From: Pollenia angustigena
Taxonomy: Eukaryota > Arthropoda > Insecta > Diptera > Polleniidae
Assembly: GCA_930367215.1 (NCBI GenBank)
Contig: OV884059.1
Coordinates: forward strand, 157,726,511-157,790,510
Reading direction: 5' to 3'
Length of the DNA: 64,000 bases
A program made the position numbers and the translations under genes. Below are positions 23,454 through 35,474 of this stretch, one piece after another. The notes beneath the pieces were generated by a model. The model searched no databases and was not told where the DNA came from. It was given only the letters and a program-made list of their open reading frames with translations. How positions within the stretch are numbered: the stretch's first letter is position 1; each line of letters opens with the position of its first letter.

Positions 23454-23923
23454 ATTTATAATCTTAATTTAAGTTTGTATAAAAGTCTGCATTTATGCAT
23501 GTTTTTCATTTTATAAAAGTAAAAAAAGTGATAGTGGCACCACTGAAATATAAACACACAGTAAAAAAACAGCTGTTTATATTTTTTCAATTGTAGCTGC
23601 CGTCTTCAACATAATTCAGTAGCTGACTACACGACTATAATTGCACCCAGCAGCATTTGTAGTCGTGTGTCCGTGTATCTTGCTGTGGCGAATGTGTTAA
23701 ATGCATAAGTCATTATTTTTTTACGTACATACATCCAGAAAAAAAGAGTTATAGAAGTATTTCTAGAAGAAATCTACTCTACATGTAGCTTATTTATTTA
23801 TTTATTTGTTATTTATGTATTTTTTTTTTCTTCAATTACATAACCGAGCCCTTAGGGCCTTTTATGGTTAATAAAAGCTACTATACATGTAAGATACTTG
23901 CACTGTTTACATTCAAATGCTAA

Positions 23924-24089
23924 GGGTATTCATGTCACAAGTTGCACCCTTGCAAAAAAGCAAATGTGCAAAAATAAAACAACAACCACACAGACAATTA
24001 GTTGTGCGTAAATAATTGTCTTTGTGGTTGTTGTTATGTTTTTGCACTTTTTCTTTTTTGCAAGGGTGCAACTTGTGACGTGAATACCC
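23924..24089. repeat. 166-bp long hairpin
   Basis: The left arm from 23924 (GGGTATTCATGTCACAAGTT, then GCACCCTTGCAAAAAAG, GTGCAAAAATA and ACAACAACCACA) is matched by its complement ending at 24089, with a loop of about 10 bases near GTTGTGCGTA. Arms of roughly 75 bases pair almost throughout. If transcribed, it would make a strong stem-loop. A half-copy is at about 32357-32405. No target duplication was found. Confidence 0.85.
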
Positions 24090-24174
24090 CCGCTGTTTTT
24101 ATTGAAACATAGCACATTATTTTCAATAAAAAAAAATTATTTAGATTGATCGAAACTAGAACCAAATGAAAGAT

Positions 24175-24274
24175 GATGGAGTATTCGTTGAATTTACAAA
24201 AAAAAAAAAAAAAAATCACCGTCTGATGGAGTATTCGTTGAATTTACAAAAAAAAAAAAAAAAAATCACCGTCT
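24175..24274. repeat. Perfect 50-bp tandem duplication
   Basis: The unit begins GATGGAGTATTCGTTGAATT, carries a run of about 18 A, and ends TCACCGTCT. The two copies, starting at 24175 and 24225, appear identical, including the A run. It is a very recent duplication or an assembly artefact. Confidence 0.9.
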
Positions 24275-24666
24275 GTCACTGATCGCTGAACAAACCTATA
24301 CGTTTTCTGGAAAAAGTCGCGAATATTACAGGGCAGGTTTGTGATCAAATCTGTTGCATACATGTAGGCGTGAACTTATTTTTAATGATATTGCAAGTAT
24401 TAACAATTTATTGACAGCAATTGTAAATGACTGCAAACCAAAATTAGAAAAATGAAACCAGAAGATTTATATTATATGGGTAGTGGGCGTGGTTAATATT
24501 GACGAAACTTGGCATGGCTCTTTTGTTTATTCTAGAAAATATATGTATCAAATTTAAGGACGTTTGCTTGGACATGAAAAATTTTATGCGATAAAATTAA
24601 TTTGGATTACATGAGTTGTGAGGGTTGGTCGTGGCCGACTTTGATGAAACTCGATTTTTTTAATTA

Positions 24667-24783
24667 ACCTCCAATTTCATCAAGTTCAGTTAAAACTAAC
24701 CATTTCTTGATCTGTAAGTTAACAATGTGTTTTGACAGCTATAACTGATAGTTATTTATAACTGAACTTGGTGTAATTGGGGG
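24667..24783. mobile_element. 116-bp MITE family, copy 2 (TTA duplication)
   Basis: It matches the copy at 13757-13872 in order and length: CCAATTTCATCAAGTTCAGT, then TTAAAACTAAC, TTTTGACAGCTATAAC and TATAACTGAACTTGGTG. TTA lies at 24664-24666 and 24784-24786. The terminal bases have diverged (ACCTCC versus the complement GGGGG). Confidence 0.75.
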
Positions 24784-24786
24784 TTA

Positions 24787-26430
24787 GTCTTTTCATTTAA
24801 TGCTCACTGACAACTTTTAATGATCTAGGACGATTTCTTATATTTTTTTTTTAACAAAAATTTATTTAGCCCTTCGTCTGTTTATAATCTCTATTTTGCT
24901 GAATAAATCGTAAAGAGACTTGAATTTAAATTCACAACAAATCCCTTAATTAGTCCACATTTCACAAGAATTCTTTTTTCAAAATAAAACAATATGCCAG
25001 CATTTAAACCTTTTTCACTAACTCTAAAAAAATTCTTAATTTGTTTCCCATTTAAAAAAAAAATCTGAAATTTTTCGCTCCATTATAGAACAGCTGCCAT
25101 ACATAGTAAAACGAAAAAAAAGTGTAAAAGTTCCCAAAAGTTTTGTTCGCCAAAAATATTACCATTTTGTAAAATTTTAGTTAAAAAAGGTACTTTAAAC
25201 CAAAAAATTAGAAAAAAAAGAATTGAAAAGTTTTTAATGAAATAGTGTTTTTTTTTTAGTTGCTGATGCTGCATAGTATTACTATTTAATACTCTCGAGA
25301 GCAACACAACAACAACAACAACAAAAATATAAAAAAAACTAACCCTGAACTTTTTGAAGCGTTGCAGGCAACATATGTTGATGATGTTAAGCAATTTTAG
25401 CTCTTCAAAATCGTCAATGAACAAAAACAGCAGCCGCAACAACAATTCTGTACAGTGGTAGTTAGAAGAAGTAGCTACTAAGTATTTGTTGCTTCAAGAG
25501 CAATGTTGCGATGTTGTTGTTGTTGGTGTCGTCGTTTTTATTGTATTTCAATGTTTTTTTTTCATCTCATCTTCTTAACTTAAAGTATTGTTGTCAAGAA
25601 ATGTAAGAAAATGCAGCAGGAAAAAATTAATTAAATCCATTTACAGTGTGATACATAGAAGAAGAGAAAAATATGTGAAAAACACAAGTTAAGAAAAAAA
25701 ATAAACAAAATACTTAACTTGTTGTTGGCGGTTTATTGTGCAGTGCCTCTTTATGTTTTCTGTTAGTGTTTGTAAAAATCTACAAAATACTTTAACCTTA
25801 AAAAATAAAATAAAAAACTATGGAAGAATACGGAAAAAATATATGCTACACTCTAGAAAATAGTTGATTTATTAAAGTATATTTTGGGTCTTTATCAGTA
25901 GCATAGCGATTTCCATGTGTCCGTTGAAATTGGTTTTCCGAAGACCCCAGATATGATGGGGACTCGCCTCTAATATAATTATATCAAATAAAGTCCAGAA
26001 ATATTTGCTATTGAAATTCAGCCTGATCGGTCCATAAATAGCTGAGATATGAGCAAAAAAGCACAACTGCCTTTATAGATGTTGTTGGTGTCTTTTATAC
26101 CAATCATCAAAAGTAAGAAAGTCGATTTTTTTTATTTTGTTTAAACTTTTTTTTTGCGTTTTCTTACACATAACAAATACATACATGTACAACGTAGTTG
26201 ATTTAACCATATCTTTCGTTCCGTCTGTCCGTCTGTTTGGAAATCGGAAAGAGTAAAGGTTTATCAATATACAACATCCGACCAAATGTGGGCGTGATTG
26301 AAGAAAGGGGCGTGGCACAAAATTGATTTATTTATATCCAAACAACACCATACATATAACTTTCTGTTCGTGTCGCATCTTGGTGAGAGGTTTATAAAAT
26401 TCGGCATAAGTGAATATGGGCGCAAAGTCT
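24787..26430. other. No gene; CAA/GTT simple repeats and a dispersed-repeat-like stretch
   Basis: Short (CAA)n at about 25303-25325 and (GTT)n near 25515 are present. From about 25870 to 26430 the sequence has the flavour of interspersed repeats (GGTCCATAAATAGCTGAGAT, and GTCTGTCCGTCTG near 26220), but I cannot set boundaries. Open frames in it appear incidental. Confidence 0.45.
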
Positions 26431-26610
26431 ACTCTTTGTAACGTAATGCCAGCAAGCGAATAAGCTTATAGTTAAGATCCATGTTGTCAAATGTTCCTAA
26501 TATTGAAACCTAATGTAGAGCTTATTGCGCGTTATACCAAAATAAAAAAAGCAAATAACACTTTTCGAGAATCAATTCGAATTTCTTACTGGCGTTACGT
26601 TACAAAAAGT
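26431..26610. mobile_element. 180-bp inverted-repeat element
   Basis: The ends ACTCTTTGTAACGTAATGCC and the complement of ACTTTTTGTAACGTAACGCC give about 22 bases of inverted arm. The interior is not coding. It is a small MITE of unknown type with no clear target duplication. Confidence 0.7.
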
Positions 26611-26824
26611 AAAATTTTCTGTGGAAATGCCTTTATATAACTCAGACTTGTTAATTTTCCATTTATTTTGTTTGGCAATTTTTTTTTTTTTTTTTTTTAC
26701 AAATTTTAAGTTTATTTTGATCTTGACAATTTTTTTTTTTCAATTGTTGTTTTTTATTTAAAAATATTTTTAAACTTATTTTTTTTTATAAAATTTTATT
26801 TTTTCCAATTTTAAAGATTTTTGA

Positions 26825-28475
26825 ACGTGTGTGAAGGTAAATATAAAGAGTTAAATTTTTTTTAAAAATATTGCATGCGATAAAAAAAAATTTGAAAAAT
26901 ATCGCATGCAATAAAAAAATATTATAAAGAAAATACGACAATTTACACGAAATTTTAAAGTTTTTATGAAAAATCACTCGAAGTCCAATTTTCAAAAATG
27001 TATTAAAATTTTCACAAATACAATTTGGATGTGGGCATTTCCGTCAAAAGGTCCACCGTGACCGAAAATTTAAAAGTTATTAAAAGCTGATTATTTTACG
27101 ATATTGTTATAGAGAAATATTTAGATTTTACTAATTTTATAAATTTACCCATAAATTTGTTCACTTAGATGAACAGTCAGACTGCAAAGTTGTACAAACG
27201 TAATTTCTTATTTTTGACAATGTTTTATTGTATGTTTTCTTTAATATTATCTTTCTGAAAAGAGGTGATATTTGATAAAAACTATTCCAAAAAAATGTTC
27301 ATACATGGTCTCTTATCTAAGAAAGAGTTCAAAGAGAAATATGTTATTCAGATTAAAGGTAAATTTTTATTTTGTTTTAATCATTATTCAGTTAAATTAT
27401 TATGGAAAAAATTTCAAGTTCGAAATGTCACGTATCGACCCAGATTTTGGCTTAAAAAATAAAAATTACAGACGATTTTGGAATCAAACCAAAGATATTT
27501 TAATGTTACATTCTACGTAAAATTCTAAACGTAGTTTGACTAAAAAATTGTGGCAGGTCTCGCTGAATTACGCCTTTTTATACATGGCCACAAAAACCAC
27601 TTCTATTGTCTTCACGTTCGAACCGCTACTTCTTTTGCCATTATCTTTGACCTAGAATCGTGCCCTCCATAAACTTTAGCATAGATAACAGTGCTTTCTT
27701 ATTGCTTTAATTTAAGGGTTAAGAGAACGTGAAAATATTTGTTGTTTAAAATGTAATTGCCTTTTTGATGCGTACGACTGTCACGTTCAACACTTTGGAA
27801 TTATCCATATAGAGCTTATGGATTATTGCAGCCTTGTCCAGTCATAATTTCCTTTAGGTTTGATTCCCTGAGATTGAAGGATTTGGACACCATATCCCTC
27901 ACGGAACTAATTAATAAGAATTTCAGTTTAAAGCTGGGATCACACTTGCCGCAATGCACCAATTTTCACACTTTTTAATTCCCGAATCGTGCGACTGCAC
28001 AACCAAATGACTTATGTATGTACCAATCGAGGACAATATTCTGCTTACTTTTAACAATAAAATGCAACCCTGGTGCGGCAATCCTGTGACTGCTTGCTAT
28101 GTAACCGTGCGTCAATAAAAATAACAAAAATACGCCAATATTTATTGTGTTCTTGTGCGACATTCAAACAACACAATACGCAGCCAATATATGCTTTTTT
28201 CAAATAAATTTAAGTTTTTGTGATTTTTTAGTAAGTTATGAAGATAAATATGTTTTCATTTATTAAGCATTTTATGTTTTTTTTAATTATTGATTCAATA
28301 ATATTATTTTGATCAACTTAAAAAAATAAAAAACTTTAAAATTCCGTGAAAATAGTCGTATTTTCTTTATAATATTTTTTTATCGCATGAGATATGTTTT
28401 TAATATATTTTTTTATCGCATGCGATATTTAAAAAAAATTAATTTAGCTTTTCATATTTATCTTCACACACGTGA
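26825..28475. repeat. 1.65 kb segment bounded by 140-bp inverted arms
   Basis: The left arm, about 26825-26965, contains GTGTGTGAAGGTAAATA, TTGCATGCGATAAAAA, AATATTATAAAGAAAATACG and CGAAATTTTAAAG. The right arm, about 28335-28475, is its complement in the same order. The palindrome ATCGCATGCGAT or a near form occurs four times across the two arms. The interior has no recognised gene, and apparent frames at 27265-27520 are A/T-driven. This may be a foldback element, but the outer limits are uncertain. Confidence 0.7.
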
Positions 28476-29211
28476 TTTTTGATCAATTGTTCATAAATGA
28501 TCTTATGGAAATTTCTAGGGTTTTGGATTTTTGTGAAATAAGCGATTTTATTTTAACAAATTTTGGTATTTTAAAAAGGAGAAGTTTTTGAAAAACAATA
28601 TTTTGATTTATTTCTTTAAACTTAGCTATTTTTGCAAAAAAAAAAGTTTTATGTTCCAAAAAAAAAAAAAAAAAAAATAAACAGCTTTACAGAGATTTTA
28701 TCTTAATGTGTAAAAAACAGAGTATTTTATTCAAGACATTAAAAAAGCAACATTGAATAATAAAATAATTTGAACAGAAAACAATTTCAAGAAAAGGTCG
28801 TCTTTGTGCGCGAATTTTGATAAGCAAGTTATTTAGTTATTTTATTTATGTTATTTTCTTGAAATATCTCTCAGTGTATTATTTACTGCAAATACGCATA
28901 AAACAAACACATGTTTCTTCTGCAAATACTAAAACACCATTTACGGTTATTTTTTTTATATTAAATACGAAAGAAAAAAATATTGAATACGCTCTTCTTA
29001 ACTGCCACAAACACACACTTGTATTAAACGCAATTCTCCTTTCGAACTCCCGAAACAGGAAGAGTAAATACTGGAAGAAAATAATGTTTATAAATGAAAA
29101 TAATAACGGCAACATGAAAGGAGAGCCAGCATTAAGACACAATTGTGTATATATAGTCGTGCACATAAGGTTGGTATCAAGATGGCGTTTTAACAAAATT
29201 GGTTTTTATGA
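28476..29211. other. No gene recognised
   Basis: A/T-rich sequence with a run of about 23 A near 28660-28680. The open frame at 28817-29269 overlaps an equal antisense frame and shows no family resemblance. Confidence 0.5.
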
Positions 29212-29955
29212 ATATGGGCATTTCCTGGGGTCACGAACGTACGTTCGTACGTTTTTGATGTACAAATAATAGAGAAAACAAAACTTTTCCTAGCATTTTT
29301 TTCGATTCGATAGCATTTGGGCATCGAGTTTAAGTTTTCAAAATAAGAGTTATAAGCCTGTGGTCACGAACGTACGCAAAATAGAAGTCAACTTTGGCTG
29401 ACAGTAGTGAAATGTAAAAATCTGAGCAAAATAACGGAATATTCAAAAGTGATTAATTTGTTTTAGAAGTGTATTAATGTAGGTCTCCATCCAATATTTA
29501 CAAAATAAAATATATCTTTTGGTTTTTGTTTAATTGGCTTATTTACCGGTCGCAAACGTACGGATTGCAAACGTACGGTTTGTCCATATGTTTTTTTATA
29601 ATTATTACCACGCATTTTCCCATAAATTTCTTCAAATTTCCTTAACAAAAAAACTTAATACTCGTTTAACAATTGAATGTAATTGAGAGATTATGAAGAA
29701 AGAGTGTAAACATAACATATTTTTTGCATGTAATATAAGTATATAAAAATGTCTTTAGAAGTAGAAAATACAGGAAAATATAAAATTTCCCAGTTTCCAG
29801 CCCAATTTCCTCAAGTAGAACAGCTGAGATATGCTATAAAATCCATTCTTTGATCAGAACAAAGACTTTTTTCTAATAATAAACAATAAATACGATGACA
29901 AACAACATTTTATTTTTTCATCCTGGTAGACCATTCTGGGGAAATGCCCATATCT
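29212..29955. mobile_element. Inverted-repeat element with AACGTACG words
   Basis: The ends ATATGGGCATTTCCTGGGG and the complement of ATATGGGCATTTCCCCAG are inverted. ACGTACG occurs in GAACGTACGTTCGTACG (29235), CACGAACGTACG (about 29364) and CAAACGTACGG twice (29550-29580). No protein is encoded. ATAT at each end could be a target duplication or part of the terminal repeat. Confidence 0.65.
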
Positions 29956-30326
29956 AAAGTTTTGCAATTTATAATTTCTAGGCTCACTAAGTTGGTTTGC
30001 ACATATGTTATTAAAAGAGACTCATATTGAGATTTTTATATTTGATACCATCAAAACCGATATATGCATTGCAATATTAAGTTATTAAACAAAAATCAAT
30101 ATAATTGAAAAGCTTATTAAAAAAGTTTAGTTAGTTAAGGGAACACCCTAAAGCTTCAACACTAAAACACAAGTATAGTGCAAAACCTATTGTGCGTTGA
30201 GTGCTTTTACCCTCTTTTCTTTTGGTGTAAAAGAAACTTGTTTCACCAACACAAACATACACAATCCAGCCACTTGACTTTGCTTTAACAACTCTCCAGC
30301 GTTGCCACTTTCTGAATAATGTACTA

Positions 30327-30895
30327 TGTATTTTTCGAAAATAAACAGTACATTATTAAGCGTTTGCCTCACACACCTAGGAACGATATCTATTTTTGAG
30401 TGATTGTGTAGACGAACACAACCGTTAATATCGTTCGTACCTATTTTCAAGAAAGAGCCGAGCATTATATAGTGTTCTGTTTTTCGTTAAAAAACAGAAT
30501 AATTGTAGTGATACTGTAGACAAAGATTATATTTTAATGTTCTATTTTTTACATTGATAAAGGAATGAACAAACAACAAATTTAGCCAACGACCGCAGCA
30601 CGAACAGCTTGTGTATAAGTTTTGTTTGTGTAAAATTATTTTGCTGGGTTTTTGTTTTTTTTTTTCGTATGTGTATTTTGTTTTTGTAAAAAAAAGTATA
30701 GTTTTTTTACCAGCCAAAAGAGACGAACATTAATGAGCCGAACCGAACACAATGAAGTTTGTGGTTTAAAATAAAAACGAAAAAAGTATTATTATTGTGT
30801 TCGAAAGATGACAAACAGGGAATAACTAAAAATTAAAAATAAATTAAAACAATTTCTTTGAAATTTCTGAAATTTATATTCTTTAGTGTTTATAC
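30327..30895. mobile_element. hAT-type MITE family (TGTTCGAAAATAAAC), degraded copy 2
   Basis: Read left to right it matches the reverse of the 22915-23445 copy: TTTCGAAAATAAACAGTACA, then AACGATATCTA, AGCATTATATAGTGTTC, AACAGAATAATTGTAG, GACAAACAGGGAA and finally TTTAGTGTTTATA. Both termini have eroded and no target duplication remains. Confidence 0.75.
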
Positions 30896-31905
30896 TAAAA
30901 CAGAGTTTCCTAAGCGAATTAGCGATAACGATAATCAACAACACATCCCAAAAAGGACACAATTTAGTGAGGGTTTATTGTAGGGACTACATGAAGTCAT
31001 CTAAAAATTAAATTTTTTTTTTGTATGCTTTTGTCATCTCTATGCTTATGAAAGAATAATTATTTCTGGAACTTACGAATCAGCATAAACGCAGGGTGTA
31101 ACAATATATTTTTGCTCAGTAACGTTTAAAGTGACACTTATCTTTAGATTGGTAACTTTTCGACGGATGTATCAACAGGACTGTTTTTCGTGACAGAAAA
31201 ACTTTTACCAGCAGTCCAAAAGTGACGATAAACTTTTAAAACATATGTTGTGTACTTTAATATGATTTGAACAGTTTTGGACTGAAGTTCCCACCTATTA
31301 AATATTTGACGTCCTACACGTAAACACTAGTTTTATTAAAAAATTATTTGCTTTTGCAAAACGTTTGGCTTGATCAAACATCGTTAAACTGATTCTAAAT
31401 TACACTTTACATTTTACAATTTACCAAATAAAGCTTACTAATCCATAGAAATTGTATAAACCTAAAGTTTCATTAATTTACTGGTTACCCTTTTTGATTT
31501 TTTTGTTAAATAATTCTTAGGTCTGAACATGCCTTAACAGCTGTGTTAGTTTGTGTGTTTCATAAGTGGCAACACTGCAATTCTCCCTCAATCTCACAAA
31601 AAAAAAAAAAAATAACACATACACAAACAAGACAAAACATTCTTGAATATTTTATTTAATTTTTCTAGATTTTTTCATTCTAATTTAAAAGATTTTGTTA
31701 TTCGTGCTCAATTCCAAATTTTTATTCTTTATACAAACACTGAAATTTATTGTTGATTCTAGTTTTTTAAGTTTTGCTTGAAAATTTTGTTAAAAACGAA
31801 TTTGTTATACATTAAAATGCTTTCTAAATATTTGAACAAAAAAAAAAATGCATCAAAGTTTATTAGACTGGTGCAAATCTGAAGCAAAATTAGAAAAAAT
31901 GGTAT
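30896..31905. other. No gene recognised
   Basis: A/T-rich sequence. The stretch 31690-31780 resembles 22450-22510 (GATTTTGTTATTCGTGC and TTTTTATTCTT), a hint of a dispersed repeat. Nothing else was identified. Confidence 0.45.
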
Positions 31906-32300
31906 TGAAGCTGTCCAGACCCAAGAACTTAATTGCAGTTATAACTCGGCACTGGCTCATTAGAAAACACACTTAGAGGCTAGGGCTCCCTTACGAAAAT
32001 CTATGTAGAAGTCGCGGCAACGAATAGGATGAAGAGTCAACGAAACATCCTTTGTGTATGCCCGGCATTCGGAGACCAAAGGCTCAAACTGTTTGGTCGA
32101 AGAACCCTTGGAGGCAAAACTTATTTCTCTGACATGGATTTGAACAGGATCCGTTTCTTCATTTAATCACCCAAATAGTTGAGTGGGATTGCCAGCATAA
32201 AACCCTTGCGAGATGGTGAAACACGGGAACTAAGTAATAAACCCACGTGAGCTGTGCGTGAGTGCAGATGCCAATGAAACCTGACCTAACCTATTAGACT
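31906..32300 (+). pseudogene. 3' end of an R1/Jockey-type non-LTR retrotransposon ORF2
   Basis: The C-terminal zinc region of these ORF2 proteins is recognisable in pieces. One is ITRHWLIRKHT, a stop, then RLGLPYE at about 31,940-31,998. The next is RNILCVCPAFGDQR and FGRRTLGG at about 32,040-32,118, then DLNRIRFFI and a stop at 32166. This matches the layout of a GH-x-L...H-x-R-LGLP segment followed by a C-x-CPA segment. The sequence then runs to ACCTGACCTAACCTATTAG, which looks like a non-LTR 3' end. Everything upstream (endonuclease, polymerase) is missing, and the frame is broken. It is a 5'-truncated dead copy, with a smaller relative at 32883. Confidence 0.7.
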
Positions 32301-32349
32301 ACCAACTTTGAATTTCTAACAAAAAAATAATAAAAAAATAAAAGAACAA

Positions 32350-32410
32350 TTAAGGTTGTTTACATCACAGGTTGCATCCTTGCGAAAAAGCCAAAGTGCA
32401 ATTTTTTGGG
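32350..32410. repeat. Half copy of the 24.0 kb hairpin arm
   Basis: TTACATCACAGGTTGCATCC, then TTGCGAAAAAGCCAAAGTGCA, resembles the left arm of the 166-bp hairpin at 23924. The complementary arm is absent. Confidence 0.55.
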
Positions 32411-32882
32411 ACTATTTTAACAAAGAAATTCACAAAAATGTATTACATTACCCGGGTATTAAAGCTGTCCAGACTTCACCCCAGGAATCTAAATATGCAA
32501 CTTAATTGAGTTTTGCGCAATAACTGCCTTTATTGAGCTCAATTATTCAAAATTTCAATTTAGTTATTGTTCATTTAATACGAAATTTTTATAATATTGA
32601 GTAAAATTAAAATGCAACACTGTAACAAGTGTGTTTAGTGAGCAAAACGCAACTCACTAGACAAAGTGTTTTGACATTTGGCAACTGACATGTCAACAAA
32701 ACAGAGGTCCATCCATAAGGTCTTGGCAAAAGTTAAATATTTATTTTGTTATTTCTCTTAAGATGTCAATAGTTGTTTACATCTTGCTTAAGTTTGAGTT
32801 AGCTTAATTGTGTATGTGTGAATAGAAAGATAATTTTGTCAATAAGCCAAATATTAACTCAATAAAAAATGTACATCTGAAC

Positions 32883-32960
32883 ACCATAAAATTGCAGTTA
32901 TAACTGTGCATTTGCCCATTGGGAAGCACGCTCAGAGGCTAGGGCTCCCTTATAACTGGA
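32883..32960 (+). pseudogene. Scrap of the same R1/Jockey-type ORF2
   Basis: GCAGTTATAACTGTGCATTT through AGGCTAGGGCTCCCTTA matches 31,936-31,995 with scattered changes. It encodes the same zinc-region segment, but with no usable frame beyond it. Confidence 0.65.
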
Positions 32961-35102
32961 CAAAACGAGGGAATTAGGTCCAATATTTGCGGGGGAAAGG
33001 GTAGGTCTTTCCATTAAACAAATATTTGATTGGCGCGTCGTTATAAAATCGAAAGTGGGTATTGAATGTCATTTGTGATCCATTCACATAAACAAATTTT
33101 ATGTAAGAATTATGAAGATGTTAGTTTTATGGGAACAATTTGAGTAAGCTCGATATTCGGAGAGGGCCCTACGCTTGAGCTTTGTTTAATAGAGGATATT
33201 TAAAAAGAGTAAAACTTATTCTCAATTTAGGGCTTGCCACGTATGCCAATTTTGCTCTTAACATATTGTCAACAGGCTGAGACAGATGCCTCTGTTTGAT
33301 AACTTTATATTACCGAAGCTGCTTTTTATTGAAGGTTTGATAGCTCTAGCTCCTAAACAAAGGACAAGTTCATGATCCTGCCACTCGTATACTTAATTTG
33401 CCTCCAGTATTTTGGTGTGCAACACAGTAGTACCAATGTGTTCTTTCTTAATGTAAGGTTTTACAGATGAAAAAGTACTTGCAAGTAGGGTATGCATATT
33501 ATCAATGAAAGTTTTAAGAAACAGACGATTGACTGTAAGTACGACCCTAGGTAAAGTCATCAAGGCAATTACTCACATAACAGACCGTCCAGATTTGCCA
33601 TCGCTTTATTAAAACAACAAACAACTTTTTGTGCACACATAATTTTGGACAGTAAAGGCTGCTGTTTATTTAGCGTTATCCACAACGATGTCTAACAACA
33701 GTGCAGTATTGCCATATAAATAAACGCCATCTTGATTGTTATTTTTTTTATGTGTTGTCGTGCCATTCGTTTTACCCAAATTAAAGAACATAAACAATTG
33801 TGCGTCGCTAATTTTGCCAACGTTTTTTTTTTTTTTGAGCACACATAACAATTGATAGTCTGGATGGTATCAAGAATGATTAAAACAAGATTACACATTG
33901 CGCATGTTTACAAAATTAAACTGTTTAAAATGACGTCACATCAGCTGATGTGACGTAGGTGCGCAAAAACATTTAATTTTTAAAAGCTGAATGCGTTATC
34001 TTTGTTTCTTTGTGTCATGGGATGGTATGTTAATCTACATTATTGTATTAAAGGCCCTCGACTGATTAAAAACAACTACAACGTGAGAGGGAGAGAGAGG
34101 GAGAGATATCAGACTAGGGCCGCTGTTTATTCCTATCCGTATCTCAAATTCGAAGTGCTAACAGTTCTCTCTATGTGCGTTTGTTGTTTACCAGAAGCTG
34201 CTTTTGCAGGGCAGATTATTAGGATCCTTCTTCGAAGTAAGAAATTAAGCACCATATCCAAGAACTCAAATGCTAAAATGGCTTCTAGTCTGTTGCAGAT
34301 CCACGTAGGATTGGCAGACGCATTGTTTTTACACGCTAACCAAAAGGGCCAATACTCACAATAATCTTAAGCACATCCGTTTCCAAATATGTATATTTTA
34401 AGATTTCTAAAAATCTATACATTTCCTCATCAACTTGAACCCATCTAATACACTTCTATACCAAGTGAAACGTTGTTAATAAATAAACATTTAATGGAAA
34501 TATTTAAATACCATTTATACAAAATATAAATAAAAATTTAATTGTAAAACAACAAAATTTAAATGTTGCAAATAAAACATTTCCCTTCTTCCATATCACT
34601 CGCCCACTTGCATTAAAACTAAACAAATAATAATAATTTTTACAAAAGTGCATTTAAAGTTTATTTAACAAAAAAAAAAAAAACGCCCTGAGTCCATAAA
34701 TAAACACTTTTGAACATTTAAATTACTTAATTTGCATACCAATACACTCATAAAAGCTCGAATACACTCATTCAGATACACATACATTCTGATACACAGG
34801 CACATTTAATCAATAACACTAGTGTACTTTATTGCTCTCTTACAATTTAAACAATTGTTAAAACCGCAAATTTTATTTGAAATCTAAAAAAAAAAAAAAA
34901 ATTACTGAAATGAAAAACACTGTCAAAATAAAATTCAATTTACATTGTTGGTTTAATGCACTAAATTGCGGAATTATGTTCTTTTTTTCCTCCACTTTTC
35001 AACAAAAAGGCTTTTTCCGCTAACACTTTAAAAATATGTAATTTTTTTGTTTTTATTTTTAAAACATTTTTCAAAAAATTCTGCAAATTTTATAATAGAA
35101 CA
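32961..35102. other. No gene recognised
   Basis: The open frame at 34002-34364 has ordinary amino-acid composition but no family resemblance that I can name, and nothing around it supports a gene. GAGAGGGAGAGAGAGGG near 34088 is simple sequence. A perfect palindrome at 33933 is listed separately. Confidence 0.5.
33933..33956. promoter_or_regulatory. Perfect 24-bp palindrome with CRE and E-box words
   Basis: ACGTCACATCAG is followed directly by its complement. The left side reads TGACGTCA (33931-33938), the consensus CRE/bZIP site, and a TGACGT half-site lies at the right. The centre CAGCTG is an E-box. Whether it is bound by anything is unknown, as no adjacent gene is recognised. Confidence 0.45.
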
Positions 35103-35474
35103 TGTAGAGTGCTATATTCGGCTATGCCGAATTTTTAAACCCTTAACCGACAGTTAGAATATTTCCTAAAATAGGCTTAATGTGAAGCCTATTGTAAAGT
35201 AATGACCGATCTTTACGAAAGTTGACAGTACGATTTCTATAACAGTAGCCTTATTCGGTACGGTTAAAGGCGTACTAAAGGTACGTTCAGACTAATGAAA
35301 TATTTGACAAAAATATTTGTTCTGATATTTGCTTCAAACTGTGTGAAACAAAAAAATATTTCGTTTAATGTTCACACTAAGCTCAAATATTTGACAATTT
35401 TTGTTTGTTAAAACAGTTGGAAAATAGTGTCAAATAAAATAAATGAAATCATGTTTGCCATGCGTTCAGACTTA

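Noticed and set aside
23930..24219. Two 61-codon minus-strand frames
   Set aside because: They are translations of the hairpin arms and the A-rich duplication.
28817..29269. 150-codon frame as a gene
   Set aside because: An equal antisense frame overlaps it, the composition is A/T-driven, and no family resemblance or exon signal was seen.
34002..34364. 120-codon frame as a gene
   Set aside because: No recognisable domain and nothing adjacent to support expression. Kept only as unannotated sequence.
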